Source of the DNA: Dehalococcoidia bacterium UBA1152
GTDB lineage: Bacteria; Chloroflexota; Dehalococcoidia; Lucifugimonadales; UBA2962
Reading direction: 5' to 3'
NCBI GenBank assembly: GCA_002311285.1
Contig: DBZU01000023.1
Coordinates: forward strand, 1 to 14,378
Length of the DNA stretch: 14,378 bases
Position 1 is the first letter of the stretch. Each line of letters begins with the position of its first letter. Position numbers and translations under genes: made by a program. Shown one piece after another: positions 7,842-14,126 of this stretch. A model generated the notes under the pieces. It did no database searches. It saw nothing but the letters and a program-made list of their open reading frames with translations, and was not told where the DNA came from.

Positions 7842-7973
7842 AACGGAATCATCTTATTTACCAAAATGGTATAACCTTTAACATCTGACACTTAAATGTT
7901 CCAAAAGCGGGTTAACGTATGTCATACATTTACGTTAGATCCAGGATGATTACTTAATTGAATTATGATGTCT
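7842..7973 (-). promoter_or_regulatory. Gap upstream of udg with a nested dyad
   Basis: This 132-bp region separates acpP from udg. It contains TAACGTA (7913-7919) and TACGTTA (7931-7937) as outer 7-bp arms, and GTATG/CATAC (7917-7921 and 7923-7927) as an inner palindrome about one base. The dyad lies 76-100 bp ahead of the udg start and could be an operator or a hairpin ending the acpP transcript. No T-run follows it on the minus strand, and I see no convincing promoter hexamer pair. A GGTTATACC segment (7868-7876 on the plus strand) is a weak -10 candidate. Confidence 0.35.
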
Positions 7974-8234
7974 TTAATTGTCGTCTACGCCGTGTTCTTT
8001 GAGAAAAACTATTGCTTCCTGAACAGTTGTAATTGACTCAGCGTCTTCATCAGAGATCTCGATAGTGACTGTATCGGAACTAAATTCTTCTTCAAAAGCC
8101 ATGATCAGCTCAACTAAATCAAGCGAATCAGCATTTAAGTCATTTACAAATGATGATTCAGGTAAAACCTTTTCAGGCTCCAATCCTAATTTATCAGCCA
8201 CAGTGGACTGAACCCTTTCAACTAGTGTTGCCAT
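7974..8234 (-). CDS. acpP: Acyl carrier protein
   Basis: This small acidic carrier holds growing fatty acyl chains on a 4'-phosphopantetheine arm. The attachment site is Ser37 in NADSLDLVELIMAFEEEF, the classic ACP helix II. The protein is 86 residues against 76-80 in most bacteria. The extra length is mainly between helix II and the ISDEDAESITTV helix III region, where about five residues (within SSDTVTIE) are added relative to E. coli AcpP. The ATG at 8234 has a good Shine-Dalgarno sequence, AGGAG at 8241-8245, with a 6-nt spacer. It lies 29 bp after nusB and shares a cluster with fabD, supporting a role in fatty acid synthesis and not in a polyketide pathway. Confidence 0.95.
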   Translation of the reverse strand: MATLVERVQSTVADKLGLEPEKVLPESSFVNDLNADSLDLVELIMAFEEEFSSDTVTIEISDEDAESITTVQEAIVFLKEHGVDDN

Positions 8235-8263
8235 TAATTTCTCCTAAAATTGTCAAAAACAGA

Positions 8264-8731
8264 TTATACCTTAACATCTCTAGCAAGTATTAGAGAGCCT
8301 AATACGCCATTGATAAATTTTGGTGATTTTTCAGCCCCGAAAATTCTGCCCAGATCTACTGCCTCATTAATAGCGACTTTGGGAGGAGTATCGCTATAAC
8401 CAATAATCTCAGCTATAGCCACACGTAAAACATTCTTGTCTACACTTGGCATTTGATCCAATGGCCACGAAGGAGCAAATGTTGATATGATTCCATCTAT
8501 CTGCTTCAGATTAACAGTAATCATATCCAATAACTGAACAGCATAAATTTCCGATTCTTTGCAAACGTCTTTGGAAGCGCAACGTACCTTGAGTGATTTT
8601 TTTATCGAGTGTTTTGAACTGTCGTGTTCAAATAGTACCTGCATTGCTATTTCTCTAGCTTTACTTCTTGCACTGTAAGGTTGAGCTCCATCGGTACGGG
8701 CTAATTTTCCACGATTAGGCTTTAAGTTCAT
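8264..8731 (-). CDS. nusB: Transcription antitermination factor NusB
   Basis: NusB pairs with NusE (S10) on boxA RNA to keep RNA polymerase processive, mainly in rRNA operons. The 155-residue protein has the family's helical pattern: SARSKAREIAMQVLFEHD near the N-terminus, SWPLDQMPSVDKNVLRVAIAEI in the middle, and the conserved PPKVAINEAVDLGRIFGAEKSPKFINGVLG near the C-terminus. The N-terminal 20 residues are basic and poorly conserved, so the exact start is less certain, and no clear Shine-Dalgarno sequence precedes the ATG at 8731. It starts only 4 bp after the fabD stop, so translation is probably coupled. A NusB inside an ACP/FabD cluster is not the usual arrangement. Confidence 0.93.
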   Translation of the reverse strand: MNLKPNRGKLARTDGAQPYSARSKAREIAMQVLFEHDSSKHSIKKSLKVRCASKDVCKESEIYAVQLLDMITVNLKQIDGIISTFAPSWPLDQMPSVDKNVLRVAIAEIIGYSDTPPKVAINEAVDLGRIFGAEKSPKFINGVLGSLILARDVKV

Positions 8732-8735
8732 CTTG

Positions 8736-9695
8736 TTAGTTAATAGTTAAGCTCTGGATTGAATTAAAATTACCAATCGATCTACTTTCAACCGACCTGT
8801 TTATTCTCTTTAACATTCCATGCAAAGCATTTCCAGGTCCAATTTCTACAAAACTTGTGACTCCTAGGGAAGTCATGTATTCAATAGATCGTTTCCATTG
8901 AACACACTCACATATTTGTGACACAAGTTCCCGTTTTAATTGATTTACTGTCTTAATTGGTTTGGCAGTTATGTTAGCTATTATTGGAACTTCTGGAGCT
9001 TTCAAATTGACTGAATCAACCGCTTCCTGTAGACCTTCACGGGCCGGCTCCATTAACTCAGAATGAAACGCTCCATTGACTTTTAACGGCATTGTTCGTC
9101 TGGCTCCTCTAGAGGAAGCCATGTCTAAAGCTTGCGCTACAGCAACAACTTCACCGCTGATCACAACTTGTTGATCTGTATTTATGTTAGATATGTATGT
9201 GCCTGTTTGTCGAGAAATTTCCTCAATAATGATTTCATCTAATCCAATGATCGCCGCCATCGTGCCGGGTTTTAGGTTACAGGCCTCCTGCATTAAGCGT
9301 CCTCGCTCTTGAACCAATTTTGCTGTACTGGCTATGTCTAGAGCTCCAGTAATTGCGAGAGCTGTATATTCGCCAAGACTGTGTCCGGCCACAAAACTTG
9401 GCTGAGGCATATCATTTTCACCCAACACCTCCTCCATAGCCTTAAATGTAGCAAGACTAACAGCCATAATTCCAGGTTGAGCGTTGCGTGTCTGCATCAA
9501 CTCTGACTCTGGGCCATCAAATATTAATTTAGAAAGAGGTTGATTAAGAGCATCATCAATTTCATCAAAAACTAACCTAGCAGACGATGAATTCTTATAC
9601 AGTTCTTTACCCATACCTACTGCTTGGCTGCCTTGACCCGGAAAAAGAAAAGCAAATTTTTTTTTACTAGCAATGTTTGTATTGATGGCACTCAT
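8736..9695 (-). CDS. fabD: Malonyl-CoA:ACP transacylase FabD
   Basis: FabD moves malonyl groups from CoA to the ACP phosphopantetheine arm, supplying the extender unit for fatty acid elongation. The 319 residues fit the family (about 310). The motifs are FLFPGQGSQAVGMG at 16-29, the nucleophile elbow GHSLGEY with S106, the catalytic histidine H211 in NGAFHSELM, and the C-terminal VEIGPGNALHGMLKRI. The ATG at 9695 lacks a clear Shine-Dalgarno sequence, but the start sits 13 residues before the first conserved strand, as expected. It lies 27 bp after rpmF. Its substrate is made by the AccDA product encoded further along the same strand, and its acceptor ACP is two genes downstream. Confidence 0.95.
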   Translation of the reverse strand: MSAINTNIASKKKFAFLFPGQGSQAVGMGKELYKNSSSARLVFDEIDDALNQPLSKLIFDGPESELMQTRNAQPGIMAVSLATFKAMEEVLGENDMPQPSFVAGHSLGEYTALAITGALDIASTAKLVQERGRLMQEACNLKPGTMAAIIGLDEIIIEEISRQTGTYISNINTDQQVVISGEVVAVAQALDMASSRGARRTMPLKVNGAFHSELMEPAREGLQEAVDSVNLKAPEVPIIANITAKPIKTVNQLKRELVSQICECVQWKRSIEYMTSLGVTSFVEIGPGNALHGMLKRINRSVESRSIGNFNSIQSLTIN

Positions 9696-9722
9696 ATTCT
9701 TAAGGTTTAGTTACATTGAAAT

Positions 9723-9926
9723 TTATACCGACTCTAAACCAGTTTCTACATCATTAACTATGACTTGTCTTCCGTTGTAGTAGCCACAAGCTGAACACAT
9801 ACGGTGTGGTTGTTTAGGTTCGTTACAATTTGAACAAAGCCCAAATGAAGGCTTGGTTATTCCGAAATGGGCAGCCCGTCCACCCCTACGATATTTTGTT
9901 TGTTTCTTTTTAGGAAGAGGTGCCAC
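9723..9926 (-). CDS. rpmF: 50S ribosomal protein L32
   Basis: This is a large-subunit ribosomal protein. The 67 residues begin with the typical MAPLPKKKQTKYRRGGRAAH and carry a zinc ribbon of the four-cysteine type (C31, C34, C44, C47). That makes it the zinc-binding (C+) form, not the cysteine-free form some bacteria induce under zinc limitation. The start is GTG (9924-9926), supported by GGAG at 9933-9936 with a 6-nt spacer and by exact alignment with L32 N-termini. It lies directly downstream of the DUF177 gene, an arrangement conserved in many bacteria. Confidence 0.96.
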   Translation of the reverse strand: MAPLPKKKQTKYRRGGRAAHFGITKPSFGLCSNCNEPKQPHRMCSACGYYNGRQVIVNDVETGLESV

Positions 9927-9932
9927 TAGATT

Positions 9933-9936
9933 CTCC
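9933..9936 (-). promoter_or_regulatory. Shine-Dalgarno site fixing the rpmF GTG start
   Basis: GGAG on the minus strand, 6 nt before the GTG at 9926. No in-frame ATG would keep the conserved L32 N-terminus, so this site decides the start. Confidence 0.7.
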
Positions 9937-10014
9937 AGAAATTAATGATGTGTTTTGCGGCATGGTCTTAAATGATAATGGGTGTTTAAGTTTAACGATT
10001 TGTTTCGATAAATT

Positions 10015-10536
10015 TTAGCCTAGGGTAAGGCTATACATCGATCGTCGAATTTTGTTTTTGGAAGCACAATGTCCTTGATTGAGGTTTAATCCACAATCTA
10101 CGCAAATGTCCGCACAATCCTCGCTACAAATTGGATTTATTAGTATTTTCAGAGATACATGTTCCCGTATTGGTGGGAGAAGGTCAAGTATATTTTCATT
10201 TGATATGAATTGACTTTCATCTATTTCAGTTAACTTTAGATGTCTAGACAAAGGGTAATATTCTTCGTTTATTGTGAAACTAATGTGTCTAATATGAGGT
10301 TGCAGGCACATACTGCAAAAACAACTCGTTTCACAGTCAATTGGCGCTGTGGTCCAGATTCCAGCATCTGTTCTGAGCATTGTTACAGTTCCAGTTAAAT
10401 ATATTTCAAAACTGCTATCAAATATGGGGTCTTTTCTCAGGCTTTGTTCTGTCGGCAACATTAATTGTTCCGATAGCTCAAAAGTTTTTACGGTGCCTTG
10501 ATTACCTTTCATTATCTGGGAAACATTGAACTCCAT
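10015..10536 (-). CDS. DUF177/YceD family protein
   Basis: This family is almost always encoded just before rpmF and is linked to 23S rRNA and ribosome assembly or accumulation in bacteria and plastids; the biochemical role is not settled. The 173-residue protein shows the family's pattern: an all-beta N-terminal half, a CxxC pair in CFCSMCLQP, then an acidic segment. The C-terminal cysteine cluster is CSEDCADICVDCGLNLNQGHC, typical of the zinc-binding DUF177 subgroup. The ATG at 10536 is preceded by AAGGTG (10543-10548) with a 6-nt spacer, and a promoter candidate lies just upstream. It is the first gene of the DUF177-rpmF-fabD-nusB-acpP cluster. Confidence 0.88.
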   Translation of the reverse strand: MEFNVSQIMKGNQGTVKTFELSEQLMLPTEQSLRKDPIFDSSFEIYLTGTVTMLRTDAGIWTTAPIDCETSCFCSMCLQPHIRHISFTINEEYYPLSRHLKLTEIDESQFISNENILDLLPPIREHVSLKILINPICSEDCADICVDCGLNLNQGHCASKNKIRRSMYSLTLG

Positions 10537-10564
10537 TTTAAAACACCTTCGACACTGATTATCG

Positions 10565-10594
10565 ATTATGTAACGTTTTAAAGCATATCGACAA
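10565..10594 (-). promoter_or_regulatory. Probable promoter of the DUF177-rpmF-fabD-nusB-acpP cluster
   Basis: On the minus strand TTGTCG (10589-10594) and CATAAT (10565-10570) are separated by 18 bp. The -10 matches consensus at five of six positions and the -35 at four of six. The predicted transcript start near 10558 leaves a leader of about 20 nt containing the AAGGTG ribosome binding site. The placement fits the first gene well. Confidence 0.5.
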
Positions 10595-10672
10595 AATACT
10601 GCAGTCCAGTTTACTTTGAACGGAAATCCATCCCCGAATCAAAGTTGATCTCTTCATTAGTACTCTACAGGA

Positions 10673-10701
10673 TTGACATGTGTCTTGGCACCAACTACAT
10701 T
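10673..10701 (+). promoter_or_regulatory. Sigma-70-like promoter of the lipoprotein gene
   Basis: A perfect TTGACA (10673-10678) is followed after exactly 17 bp by TACATT (10696-10701), which matches the -10 consensus at four of six positions. The predicted start near 10708 gives a leader of about 25 nt to the ATG at 10734, or about 70 nt to the preferred ATG at 10779. The divergent region 10537-10733 thus holds both this promoter and the one for the DUF177 cluster. Confidence 0.6.
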
Positions 10702-10778
10702 TTATTTGATCTTAATTATTGTTAGACACTTAGATGATCGTGCTTAAAACTAAACTTCTTATCAATTATGTGCTCTTA

Positions 10779-12044
10779 ATGAAATACAAATTATCTACAA
10801 ATTATGCTGCAGTTATTTTAGTTCTTTTAGTTTTGTTAACCAGTTGTAGCAGAGATAGCCACACTGAAAACACAGTTGAACCAAAAATTTACCAGGCTGA
10901 GTTAACGCCGGAAATCGCATTGGTGCCTACGGACACGTCAGTTTTGTCCATAGAAGACATCCACCTGTCTGATAAAGAGCTGGACGAACTAAAACAGCGA
11001 CTTATTAGGTCAATAGGAGCGGAAAGCTTTCGTTATGTTCTACAAGCTAATATAACTACTGATGTTGCAGGTATACAAGTGGATGTTCCCATAGAAATAT
11101 CTGGGGAGTTTGAACCGCCAGATAAATCAAAGTCAACAGCATCAATAAATATGGGATTTATTTCTACTAGTATTTCTATCGTTACAGCGGAGGGCCAATT
11201 GTTTTTCACTGATTCTTCAAGCGGAAAATGGACTACTTCAAAGGATACTCGGCAAATTTTTTCGAGCCCAAACACGCTGCTTCTTGATGTGCTGGAAGCA
11301 TCTCAAACCATAGATAGTATTTCAAGAGAAAAATTTTCTAACAGATCCTTGTTACATTTACAAATCACAAATGTTGAATCTATATTTGGAAATACTGACC
11401 AAGATATTGAGGTGGATATTTGGGTTAATGAGGATGATTTACGGATATATAAGTTTAGTATAGATGGACCAATATATATTCCTGACATACAACGCTATTT
11501 GCCATCTCAAATCGCAGCTGGATCAGCAAGGATATCCGGTATTTATGAGTTTTTTGGCTTTTCAGACCCAGTTCATGTAGAAATACCTAAAATTGACAAT
11601 TTTTTGGTCGATGGCCGATTGCCTGGCAGAAAAGTTTTTGAACAAGTGAATCTAGTAATAGATTTTGGAGTATCACACCCAGAGTATAAGTCTACACCTG
11701 CAACCTCTGGTTGGCATTATGGGCATCCAGATGCACCTGCAACTTGGGGTGTACACGATGAATTTATACCTGATGAAATTTTAATTCAAAATTTGGTCCA
11801 AGGTGGTATCGGGCTACATTATAATTGTAGTGAAGGTTGTACAGAGATAATAGATGCGTTTGTTGAAATATCACGGAGATATCCGAAAATAATTGTTTCA
11901 CCATATGAGGGAATGGAAAAAACAATAGCTATCACATCCTGGTCATATATTGATGAAATGGATGACTTAGATGTTGAACGCATCGAATTGTTTATAAAGG
12001 CTCACCATAATTCTGAAAGGGCTCCCGAGTACTTCAAGCCGTAG
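10779..12044 (+). CDS. Lipoprotein: LppX/LolA-like domain fused to DUF3105
   Basis: This is a predicted exported lipoprotein of 421 residues from the ATG at 10779. It has a 22-residue signal peptide (charged MKYK start, hydrophobic core AAVILVLLVLL) and a lipobox LTSC. The earlier in-frame ATG at 10734 would add 15 residues and spoil the signal's shape; neither start has a clear Shine-Dalgarno sequence. The N-terminal domain (about 11000-11610) is strand-rich, with a pattern like LppX/LprG lipid-carrier lipoproteins: ANITTDV, SINMGFIS, then QLFFTDSSSGKW. The C-terminal 120 or so residues match DUF3105, with TSGWHYGHP then TWGVHDEFIPDE, QNLVQGGIGLHYNC, a nearby second Cys (NCSEGC), VSPYEGM, AITSWSYID and a final APE. 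DUF3105 has no established function that I know of; its conserved His and Cys suggest a metal or redox site. The gene stands alone between a divergent and a convergent operon. Confidence 0.8.
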   Translation: MKYKLSTNYAAVILVLLVLLTSCSRDSHTENTVEPKIYQAELTPEIALVPTDTSVLSIEDIHLSDKELDELKQRLIRSIGAESFRYVLQANITTDVAGIQVDVPIEISGEFEPPDKSKSTASINMGFISTSISIVTAEGQLFFTDSSSGKWTTSKDTRQIFSSPNTLLLDVLEASQTIDSISREKFSNRSLLHLQITNVESIFGNTDQDIEVDIWVNEDDLRIYKFSIDGPIYIPDIQRYLPSQIAAGSARISGIYEFFGFSDPVHVEIPKIDNFLVDGRLPGRKVFEQVNLVIDFGVSHPEYKSTPATSGWHYGHPDAPATWGVHDEFIPDEILIQNLVQGGIGLHYNCSEGCTEIIDAFVEISRRYPKIIVSPYEGMEKTIAITSWSYIDEMDDLDVERIELFIKAHHNSERAPEYFKP

Positions 12045-12050
12045 CTGATA

Positions 12051-12071
12051 TAGACGATACGTCTACTTTTT
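12051..12071 (+). terminator. Probable intrinsic terminator of the lipoprotein gene
   Basis: TAGACG (12051-12056) and CGTCTA (12060-12065) form a perfect 6-bp stem with a 3-nt loop. A five-T run (12067-12071) follows one base later, 6 bp past the lipoprotein stop. The stem is short and only half GC, so efficiency may be modest. It overlaps the stop codon of the convergent mutase subunit gene. Confidence 0.5.
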
Positions 12072-12461
12072 GCATGTTTTTCTTATGAATGAAGCTATTT
12101 CTTTGGTTGCTGTGCCCGGGCCAAAAATTTGGGCAACTCCCATTTCTTTCAGTATATGCCGGTCCTCTTCTGGTATTATTCCGCCAGCAATAATTAATAT
12201 GTCATCCTTATTATTATTTGATAGACCGGTGATTATTTGGGAAAAAAGCTCTATATGTGCTCCGGACAAAATAGATAATCCAATTACGTCTACATCTTCA
12301 TCGATAGCAGTTGCAACTATCATTTCAGGTGTTTGTCGAATTCCAGTGTATATAACTTCCATTCCAGAGTCTCGCAGTGATCTCGCTACGATTTTAGCGC
12401 CCCTATCATGTCCATCTAGCCCTGGCTTGGCAACTAACACTCGAATAGCTCTTTCAGTCAT
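12063..12461 (-). CDS. Methylmalonyl-CoA mutase small, B12-binding subunit
   Basis: This is the free-standing cobalamin-binding subunit of a split acyl-CoA mutase. The 132 residues match the mutase C-terminal domain from its first strand (IRVLVAKPGLDGHDRGAK). The base-off/His-on cobalamin signature DGHDRG supplies the lower ligand H18, followed by the GLSILSGAH segment and the IAGGIIPEED loop that surround the nucleotide tail. The ATG at 12461 lies 3 bp after the epimerase stop, with AAGGCGG at the end of that gene as ribosome binding site, so translation is probably coupled. It should pair with the large subunit encoded at the right edge. Isobutyryl-CoA mutase small subunits look the same; the adjacent epimerase favours methylmalonyl-CoA. 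Confidence 0.93.
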   Translation of the reverse strand: MTERAIRVLVAKPGLDGHDRGAKIVARSLRDSGMEVIYTGIRQTPEMIVATAIDEDVDVIGLSILSGAHIELFSQIITGLSNNNKDDILIIAGGIIPEEDRHILKEMGVAQIFGPGTATKEIASFIRKTCKK

Positions 12462-12464
12462 AAA

Positions 12465-12902
12465 TTACCGCCTTGCACCTGAAGAGTCTACTAACTCTAT
12501 AAGGATGCCTCCAGTTGACTTAGGGTGAATAAATGCGATGTCTCCTGAAAGTCCAGGGCGAGGGAGTTTATCAATTAGATTTATTCCAGAGCCTTCAAGC
12601 TTTTCTAAGTTGTCAGCTAGGTCATCTATCTCAAAACATATATGATGTACGCTCTCGCCTCGTTTTTCCAGGAATTTAGCAATGCTGCTAGTAGAATCCA
12701 GTGGTTGAATAAACTCTAATTGTGAACCACCTACTCGAACTAACGCCGCTCTAACTTTGTGATCAGTTAACTCAACAAATTCTGGTATAGTTACACCAAA
12801 AGTATCACTATAAAAACCTATTGATTTTTCTAAACTGAAAACCGCAAGAGCCACATGATTTAAATGCCGTGCGACACAGCCCGTTTTATTATAATTAACC
12901 AA
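12465..12902 (-). CDS. mce: Methylmalonyl-CoA epimerase
   Basis: This metal-dependent vicinal-oxygen-chelate enzyme interconverts (S)- and (R)-methylmalonyl-CoA, making the form the mutase uses. From the preferred start it has 145 residues, with the two beta-alpha-beta-beta-beta modules and likely metal ligands H16 (LNHVALAV), E63 (QLEFIQPL), H86/H87 (VHHICFEIDD) and E136 (ILIELVDS). The frame opens at another TTG at 12947. The TTG at 12900-12902 is better because AGGAG (12911-12915) precedes it by 8 nt and the shorter protein matches the family's usual 130-150 residues. No ATG is available before the first conserved strand. It sits between the acyl-CoA dehydrogenase and the B12-binding subunit, which confirms a propionate or branched-chain oxidation role. 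Sequence alone cannot rule out another glyoxalase-fold enzyme, but context and motifs agree. Confidence 0.9.
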   Translation of the reverse strand: MVNYNKTGCVARHLNHVALAVFSLEKSIGFYSDTFGVTIPEFVELTDHKVRAALVRVGGSQLEFIQPLDSTSSIAKFLEKRGESVHHICFEIDDLADNLEKLEGSGINLIDKLPRPGLSGDIAFIHPKSTGGILIELVDSSGARR

Positions 12903-12910
12903 AATTACCG

Positions 12911-12915
12911 CTCCT
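12911..12915 (-). promoter_or_regulatory. Shine-Dalgarno site fixing the epimerase TTG start
   Basis: AGGAG on the minus strand, 8 nt before the TTG at 12902. It lies inside the longer open frame that begins at 12947, which makes the shorter start more likely. Confidence 0.65.
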
Positions 12916-12955
12916 ATATTAGTTTGTGGTAAAAAATAACTTAGCAATTAACAAT

Positions 12956-14101
12956 CTAGTCCTCAAGAAGTTTTCTTGCTATGATTATGCGCTGAATTTC
13001 CGAAGTGCCTTCATAAATTTGAGTAACTTTTGCATCTCTATAGAGTCTTTCAGCAATATTTGGGGCAAAATAACCGGCCCCGCCATGTATTTGTAATGCT
13101 TTATCAGCTGATTCTACAGCGACTTTAGAAGCAAAAAGTTTAGCCATTGACGCTGTCGTCTCAAAAGGCAGTTGAGCGTCTAACAATGAGGCAGAACGAT
13201 ATGTTAGCAGCCTGGCCGCCTCAACTTCGGTAGCCATGTTAGCCAGCATAGTTTGAATAGCTTGGAAATCCGATATTGCACTACCAAACGCTGTACGTGT
13301 TTTAGAATAATTTATTGATGATTCAAGTGCCATTTGTGCTATTCCCACACTTTGGGCAGCAATTAATATTCTACCTATGTCGAGAATCCGCATAGTCATT
13401 TCAAATCCTGCGCCGGGTTTTCCAATTCTATTATCAAACGGAACAAAAACGTTGTTAAAATGCAATTCGCAAGTGGATGATGCCCGTATACCCATTTTCC
13501 CTTTTTGTGGCGTTATTGTTAAACCTGAAGCAGGAACTTCTATTATGAAAGATTCCATACCTTTAGAGCCAAGATTAGTATCTCGAGTAGCAATCACAAT
13601 TATGATTCCAGCTTCCCGTCCGTTTGTTATAAAGTGCTTTGTGCCATTGATCAAAAAACCATTATCTATATCGGATACCGTTGTTTTTATGGCAACCGCA
13701 TCACTTCCTGCATCTGGCTCGGAAAGAGCAAATGCACCTATAGTACTAGCATTAATAAGTCCAGGCAGATATGAACGTTTTTGTCCATCACTTCCAAACA
13801 AATCAATATATTTTGTACATAAAGATAGATGACTAGCAAATATTACCGCTGTAGATGCACATCCACGTGCAAGTTCTTCGGTTAATATGGCCAGTTGTGT
13901 TGTACTACCAGCCGTGCCGCCATAATTTGTGTCGATTGTCAACCCGAAGAAACCTAGTTCAGACAACTTTTTGATTATAGTGCTTGGAAACTCTTCATTA
14001 AGATCATAACTAGACGCGTTTGGCGCCAACTCACGGTCTACAAAATCCCTGATTGTTTTTCTGAGCAGGGTTTCACTTTCAGTTAAGTAGGGATCGCTCA
14101 T
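12956..14101 (-). CDS. Acyl-CoA dehydrogenase
   Basis: This FAD-dependent enzyme introduces the alpha-beta double bond into an acyl-CoA and passes electrons to electron-transfer flavoprotein. The 381-residue protein is a standard short/medium-chain type. It has a helical N-domain (TESETLLRKTIRDFVDREL), the FAD/substrate motif FALSEPDAGSDA (S127-A135), a central beta-barrel with GTKHFITNG, and RTAFGSAISDFQAIQ. The C-terminal IYEGTSEIQRIIIAR contains the expected catalytic base E364. This glutamate position fits short-chain or butyryl-type enzymes and not isovaleryl-CoA dehydrogenase. The ATG at 14101 follows a weak AAGAGATG. It lies 25 bp after the mutase large subunit. Its substrate cannot be read from sequence; the operon suggests a short or branched acyl-CoA that leads to propionyl- or methylmalonyl-CoA. 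Confidence 0.93.
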   Translation of the reverse strand: MSDPYLTESETLLRKTIRDFVDRELAPNASSYDLNEEFPSTIIKKLSELGFFGLTIDTNYGGTAGSTTQLAILTEELARGCASTAVIFASHLSLCTKYIDLFGSDGQKRSYLPGLINASTIGAFALSEPDAGSDAVAIKTTVSDIDNGFLINGTKHFITNGREAGIIIVIATRDTNLGSKGMESFIIEVPASGLTITPQKGKMGIRASSTCELHFNNVFVPFDNRIGKPGAGFEMTMRILDIGRILIAAQSVGIAQMALESSINYSKTRTAFGSAISDFQAIQTMLANMATEVEAARLLTYRSASLLDAQLPFETTASMAKLFASKVAVESADKALQIHGGAGYFAPNIAERLYRDAKVTQIYEGTSEIQRIIIARKLLED

Positions 14102-14126
14102 TACATCTCTTCACACAAATTATTGC

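Noticed and set aside
12070..12528. 152-codon plus-strand open frame opposite the mutase B12 subunit and epimerase
   Set aside because: It is antisense to two confidently identified genes, resembles no family I know, and has no ribosome binding site of note; such shadow frames are common here (also 13377-13832, 6088-6531, 3931-4341, 4405-4788).
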